From positions 1 through 46,941 of IMG/VR virus record IMGVR_UViG_3300024257_000017: a stretch of DNA of 46,941 nucleotides, one strand, 5' to 3'. The translations under genes and the position numbers were made by a program. Numbering within the stretch: the first letter of the stretch is position 1; each line of letters starts with the position of its first letter. This document shows, piece after piece, positions 42,776-46,941 of this stretch. Source of the stretch: a virus. A model generated the notes under the pieces. The model was given only the letters and a program-made list of their open reading frames with translations, was not told the origin of the DNA and made no database searches.

Positions 42776-45477
42776 TAGTCCGATACTCCCAGTTCTCCAA
42801 CTTTACCAGTCAGTTTGTTCATCAAATCCTTATTTTGTTTTAATAATTCCCTATTTACACCCACTATTTGAGTTAATAATTTATTCGTTTCGGCCATATC
42901 AGTCGCTTGATTAACAGTATTTCCATCTCCAGAAACAGTCACATCCGACGATCCACCTATTCCAGTCAATTTGTCCAATACAGGCAAAAATGGAGACAAT
43001 AATAATGCCCCGCCAGCCAGTTTTGCCATACCTCAACCAAGTTTACCAAATGCTTCTCCCAAGCTTATTATGGAAGATGTCATTGGGGCCAATTTTGTAA
43101 GTATAGGTTCAAAACTAAGAAATCCAGCAGATAACATAGTAAATCCAGTTCCTATCGCCTGAATAGCATATCCCAATACCAATAATCCGCCAGCCATTAT
43201 TACCATTGCTGCCGCACCAGCCAAAATTGCCACAGTTCCAACACCACTAGACATTATTGCCCCCAATGCTAATACCGCTACTACCAATCCACCCAATGCT
43301 AAAGCGGCCTTACCCAAACTGGGCCAATCCACTTTATTAAATACCACCAATGCCTGTGCGGTTATGTATAATGCACCAGCCACAATTACCATTGCTGCAG
43401 CACCAGCCAACATCTTTTTGGGATTAATTCGTTCCACGAATCCAAGTCCAGCCTTACCCTTTGGCTTTGGAGCTTTTGCAAATCTTCCTTTAGCATCTCT
43501 TAATCTGCCAGCCTTATCTGTTGATAATCCACCCTTTGAAGAGGCCATTCCAGATATCAAACCTTTCATTTTGCCCAACTTTGTGAGCATTCCATTGCCA
43601 ATAATTCGTTTTCTGAATAATAAAGCAACCGCAGCGAGAGCTGTCAGGCTCGCCAATAATCCTGGAGAATATTCATACAGTTTTTTAATACCAGTGACCA
43701 ATAAACCAACGGAGGCCACCATCAATGCAAATTTTGCCGCTATCGCAATAACTGGTAGTAAAAGTACGCCGACTGTTATAGCTATTATTTTTCAATTTTT
43801 AACCATTCATTCTAATGCTGGAGCTATATAGTCAGTTATCCACCCACTCATCGTTTCCAATATTGCAGGTATTTTTTCACCAATGGACTCTAACATTGGT
43901 TGAAATCTTTTCTTTAAAGCCCCAGTAATGTCGTTCCACGCGGTCCCGATATTCTTTACCATTGCAGCGTGTTTTTCTGCAGCGGCAGTTTGATCGGTTG
44001 ACATATGATTTAAATGCTCTTGATTCAATACCATTTTTGTTAATTCTTCAACTCCCACACCAAATGCTGCAGCTAATTTTTTCCTTTGGAAATACTGCAT
44101 ATTTTCCAGTTCCGCTTGACTACCAACTTGTTTTAATACCTCTCGTTGCATTCCTGCCAAGTCACCTGTAAATGCCAATTGTCTAGCTTTATCCGTATTG
44201 ATATTTCTGCCTAATAGAATTGATGCTTCCATTGAAGATTCGATTGAACTTTCAAAATCCAATAGACTTTCAGCCATTTTTGCAGTCGTTGCAATACTCA
44301 ATCCCAATTTACGAGCTTCGATTGCCGCTGTAAATAAATTGTCCCCACCGTCTTTTGCGTATGTGGCGAACATTTCGGTGTCCCCAGCCAAATCTTCCAT
44401 AACTGCCGCTGGAGCAACTTTGTTTGCTCGAGCCAATTCACCTACCATTGCCAAACTATGCATTGATGCTGAAAAGGATGAACCTGATACAGCCATCATC
44501 ATTTCAGCCAATTTAGCTGTAGATTCGGCGGATACCCCATATTGGAATCCCAATAATTTCATTTTCATTAAATTTTGACTTGTCGCTATATCAAGTGAAC
44601 CAAACTCAGCCAATAGTGCTTTCGCTTCCTCTCGCGCAAACAATATGGCCGGTCCAAATTGAATTAATTGACCATATGAAAATCCAGTTTCATTACCGAA
44701 ATCAACCATTTTCTTACCCAATGCTACTAACCCCACCCCTATAGCCAAAATGCCAACTTTAAGGGCCGTTATTGGATTGGTGACAATGGATATCAATTTG
44801 GCCTTTATATCACCCCATTTTTCCTTTTGAGCTTCAATTTTTGAATTTAATTCTGTATTTTTTTTGTTTATCAAATCATGCATTTTTGACTGTGCTTGCA
44901 TACTTTTAACATTTTTGATTTGAGCGTTTATCAGTTTAATATTATTTTCAACACCTTGTTCCGTAATATCATATTCACCGTCGGCCAGAGATTTTCTAGT
45001 TTTCATCAGATCGGATAAATGTGAAGATAAATCAACCGTTTCAAATTCTTCAGAATTTAAATTCTTCCGGTTGTGTACCATAGCCAAACCCAAATCCATA
45101 GTTTCACTAGATAAATCTCGTATTTTTTGCAGTGATTCCGATTCCTTTAGGGTAATTCCTTGCAGAGTTGCCATATTGTCAGTTCAATTGACTGTATTTT
45201 GTAGAATCTTTTGTTGTGACTTGCTAAGATTGGCAAATTTTTTCCCGAGATTTTCTATTTGAGTTTCGTTTGTAGCGGTGTTTTTTATTTTTCTCTTTAA
45301 TTCGGCATTTTGCTTTTTTATATTTTGATATGTTACTTCTTCGGCCGCACTACGTTTTTTACCCTTTTCTGCCAAAGTATCGGCCTTTTCAATTTGCTCA
45401 TCAAGCTTCGTGATTTGAGCTCGCATTAAATCAAGTGTTTCTTTGGCCTCAATATTTCTAGAAGTTCGTTTTGCCAT
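42775..45477 (-). CDS. tail tape measure protein, four in-frame TGAs
   Basis: 900 residues when TGA is Trp at codons 98, 557, 562 and 815. The N-terminal 100 residues are coiled coil (TLDLMRAQITKLDEQIEKAD). The middle is typical of T4-type tape measures (SYGQLIQFGPAILFAREEAK, MASS- and Ala/Met-rich helices). The region 557-815 has several long hydrophobic stretches (KIIAITVGVLLLPVIAIAAK, LAALAVALLF-like) that would cross the host membrane at injection. A short coiled coil (TNKLLTQIVGVNRELLKQNK) ends it. It should set tail length. Stop TAA overlaps the next ATG. Confidence 0.92.
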
Positions 45478-45500
45478 TTTATTTAATCCTTACCAATCCA

Positions 45501-45740
45501 TTACCGTTTGAAATATTCAGACATGAATTCTTTTTTTGTAATAACCCTTTCAAGTTTATCAATATCCACTTCTGCCCAAGCAGCATTTGCCGATTTTATT
45601 CGTCGATCCAATTCTTTTCTATGTTTTTTTATTTCTGGATGATTCTTTATATACTTCTTGGCACCTTTCGTGTCATTTCTAAGTAGAAATGTTAAAAAGT
45701 TATCCAATATATCCATGATGCCCTCATTTAATTTACTCAT
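45501..45740 (-). CDS. hypothetical structural-operon protein, 79 aa
   Basis: Helical and charged (LDNFLTFLLRNDTKGAKKYI, then KNHPEIKKHRKELDRRIK). It lies just upstream of the tape measure start and overlaps the preceding gene by eight bases. Position next to the tape measure suggests tail assembly, but no motif confirms this. Confidence 0.65.
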   Translation of the reverse strand: MSKLNEGIMDILDNFLTFLLRNDTKGAKKYIKNHPEIKKHRKELDRRIKSANAAWAEVDIDKLERVITKKEFMSEYFKR

Positions 45741-46008
45741 AATTTTCTCCGATTAATTTGGCAATAATATCCGCGACGATATCTGATTGTTCGTCATTTA
45801 TAGCATGTAAATCTGATAAATAATGCCCAAATAAATGTCTAGCCTGATATATGGAATCGCATGATTGTTCTTTTATTCTTATAAAATATGGAGGATTGGT
45901 AGTATCACATTTATCATCAACCAGTGCCGGCACAATGTCCGGCACTTCGATTAAATATTTACTACATAACCGTTCAAATTCATTCTTAATTGTTTTGTAT
46001 GAACTCAT
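45733..46008 (-). CDS. hypothetical structural-operon protein, 91 aa
   Basis: Acidic, helical protein: MSSYKTIKNEFERLCSKYLI, then CDSIYQARHLFGHYLSDLHA. AGGA precedes the ATG, and an AT-rich promoter-like motif lies at 46022-46040. The family is not recognised. Confidence 0.65.
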   Translation of the reverse strand: MSSYKTIKNEFERLCSKYLIEVPDIVPALVDDKCDTTNPPYFIRIKEQSCDSIYQARHLFGHYLSDLHAINDEQSDIVADIIAKLIGENYE

Positions 46009-46046
46009 AGTTCAATCCTATCTATTTACATATAAATATCAAATTC

Positions 46047-46250
46047 CTAAGTTTTCAGTTGTGGACCACGCGCAATACCCGAATTCTTATTTTGGGCTTT
46101 ATCGTGTGCATCTTGTTCATCTTTGATAGATTTTTGAATCATTTTTATATAGAAGCGGCGGAGCCATACGGGCATGTGATACACCTCAGTATGATTGAAT
46201 CCGCCGTTCCCATGATAACACAAAGTATAGATTTCTTCGTGTACGGTTAC
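46047..46250 (-). CDS. tail assembly ORF lacking a normal start, possible frameshift product
   Basis: The frame encodes VTVHEEIYTLCYHGNGGFNH, then TEVYHMPVWLRRFYIKMIQK and a charged tail to TAG. This EEI-x-x-LCY-x-GNGGF phrase resembles small proteins of T4-type phages encoded next to baseplate-hub genes. No ATG, GTG or TTG occurs before the conserved region in this frame (the first ATG is at MPVW). The frame is +1 relative to the preceding gene and is open across a run of seven T at 46278-46272 in that gene. It may be expressed as a frameshift extension, or from a rare start. Confidence 0.6.
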   Translation of the reverse strand, partial: VTVHEEIYTLCYHGNGGFNHTEVYHMPVWLRRFYIKMIQKSIKDEQDAHDKAQNKNSGIARGPQLKT

Positions 46251-46251
46251 T

Positions 46252-46941
46252 CTATACTCTGGCGGAAGGCCAAAAAAACTGGACCGTCATAGGGACAGTC
46301 ACCTCCTCAGCATGAGCACACAATGAACATTCAAAGTTGTATGACATATCAACATCTGGTGTGATATTTCTAAGGTGTTCTCTGAATGGCATTGAATCTA
46401 CTGCCAATAAGCTGGTATCTACAAAGTTATTAATGAAAGCTCGTTCTGAATTTCCATTGACACTTGTAATCACTTTTTTCAGTCTGGTTGTGATATCACT
46501 TTCAACGTCGTTTTTACTAATTTTCTTTAGACCCTTGAGTTCGGCATCAATTTCACGTTCATCCTTTTGGGTGAGCAATTTGAATTTAATATCAATTTTC
46601 GACTTTGGAAGTGTTCAACTGAATTCATTAATTCCTTTTTCAAGACCATCAAAACTGACAGCTTTTTCAACTAATAGGGTTAGATCGACACTATCCTTAT
46701 TATGTTCTGAACATGCAGGACAATCGACTTCAAAGTTATAATCTTTGCCATATCCTAATACGCGGGCCGCTACCATCAATGCATTTTTGTCTCCAATAAG
46801 CATTGAATCTAAATCAATAGATTTGTCAACTACGAGGGACTTTAATAACTTGTCAATAACCACCCCCCTTCTTATTAAGTTTTGTGATGTTAAAATATCT
46901 TCATCTTTTGCGGTCATATACCGCATCTCTAATTCGCCTGA
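46252..46941 (-). CDS. T4-type baseplate hub/assembly protein, partial, one in-frame TGA
   Basis: The gene enters from beyond the right edge (the frame is open there: SGELEMRYMTAKDEDILTSQ). A zinc-like pair CPAC and later CSLC, the conserved KGINEFS-W-TLPKSKIDIKFKLL with Trp encoded by TGA (46617-46615), and the closing VPMTVQFFWP fit the T4 gp26/PF12322-like baseplate family. The stop is TAG. The N-terminus is missing. TGG and TGA are both used for Trp. Confidence 0.82.

Noticed and set aside
36765-45477. Many short separate genes or pseudogenes in the tail block
   Set aside because: All interruptions are TGA in the same frame, homology continues across each one, and no TAA, TAG or frameshift is found, so these are single recoded genes rather than decayed ones.
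36765-46941. TGA coding for Gly (as in some uncultured bacteria) instead of Trp
   Set aside because: The PWNKG motif and several tail motifs want an aromatic residue at the TGA positions; Gly would not fit. Final proof needs alignments or peptides.
1-46941. CRISPR array or integrase/attachment site
   Set aside because: No regularly spaced short repeats, integrase or recombinase of the lysogeny type was seen; the only strong repeats are the promoter cassettes.

Overview
The window is a tightly packed stretch of a T4-type (myovirus-like) bacteriophage genome. It is AT-rich and every supported gene lies on the minus strand. Neighbouring genes mostly overlap or abut (TAATG junctions are frequent) and have clear Shine-Dalgarno sites. 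The family signature comes from a T4-like replication set (polymerase gp43, clamp gp45, clamp loader gp44 and a gp62-like subunit, DnaB-type helicase gp41, RNase H, UvsX, gp32, PseT-type kinase-phosphatase) together with T4-like tail and baseplate proteins. The host cannot be identified, but the promoters are sigma70-like and the phage carries a cobalamin-dependent ribonucleotide reductase.

The main discovery is that TGA is not a stop here: it reads as a sense codon, almost certainly tryptophan. Genes that look broken into many short pieces become single long genes once TGA is read through. I count 30 internal TGAs in ten genes: 10 in an 815-residue baseplate-like protein, 6 in a 1084-residue structural protein, 4 in the tape measure, 1 in the partial tail gene at the right edge, 3 in an HNH homing endonuclease, 2 in a 138-residue protein, and 1 each in UvsX, a glycosyltransferase, a ribbon-helix-helix-like protein and a GIY-YIG endonuclease. 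Two further genes meet TGA and then reach TAA or TAG within ten codons. Every other gene end I inspected is TAA or TAG. The amino acid is inferred from conserved positions: the TGA falls on the Trp of the PWNKG motif of homing endonucleases and on a position of a tail motif where I recall Trp in related phages. The large replication enzymes contain no TGA, so recoding is concentrated in structural and accessory genes, as expected for a translational switch. No tRNA able to read UGA is visible in this window.

Layout by plus-strand coordinate (transcription runs right to left). 1-4.9 kb: small hypothetical genes, two glycosyltransferases, a ribbon-helix-helix-like protein and a SLOG protein. 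4.9-9.2 kb: an HNH homing endonuclease, a RecB-like nuclease, a ClpP-like protease, gp62-like clamp-loader subunit and a GIY-YIG homing endonuclease; each endonuclease is overlapped by a small basic protein gene of one family. 9.2-17.2 kb: two tandem Mom-like proteins, gp44, gp45, gp43 and a DruA/DUF4338-like protein. 17.2-17.4 kb: one tRNA-Gly and one irregular tRNA-like gene. 17.4-25.9 kb: dUTPase, class II ribonucleotide reductase with an HNH intein at its catalytic cysteine, helicase, RNase H, UvsX and gp32. 26-32.9 kb: small early genes driven by four near-identical sigma70-type promoters, two of them coupled to terminators, plus PNK, an HD hydrolase and an HNH-RNA ligase fusion. 32.9-46.9 kb: a large protein with a GPKGGHYY motif, a divergent family A DNA polymerase, and the recoded tail/baseplate block (baseplate, LysM-like gp53, large tail protein, tape measure, and two overlapping chaperone-like ORFs that may be joined by frameshifting).

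Taken together: host-like early promoters would express small takeover genes, replication proteins are made under the standard code, and the tail genes, the recombinase and the homing endonucleases can only be made full length when UGA is decoded.
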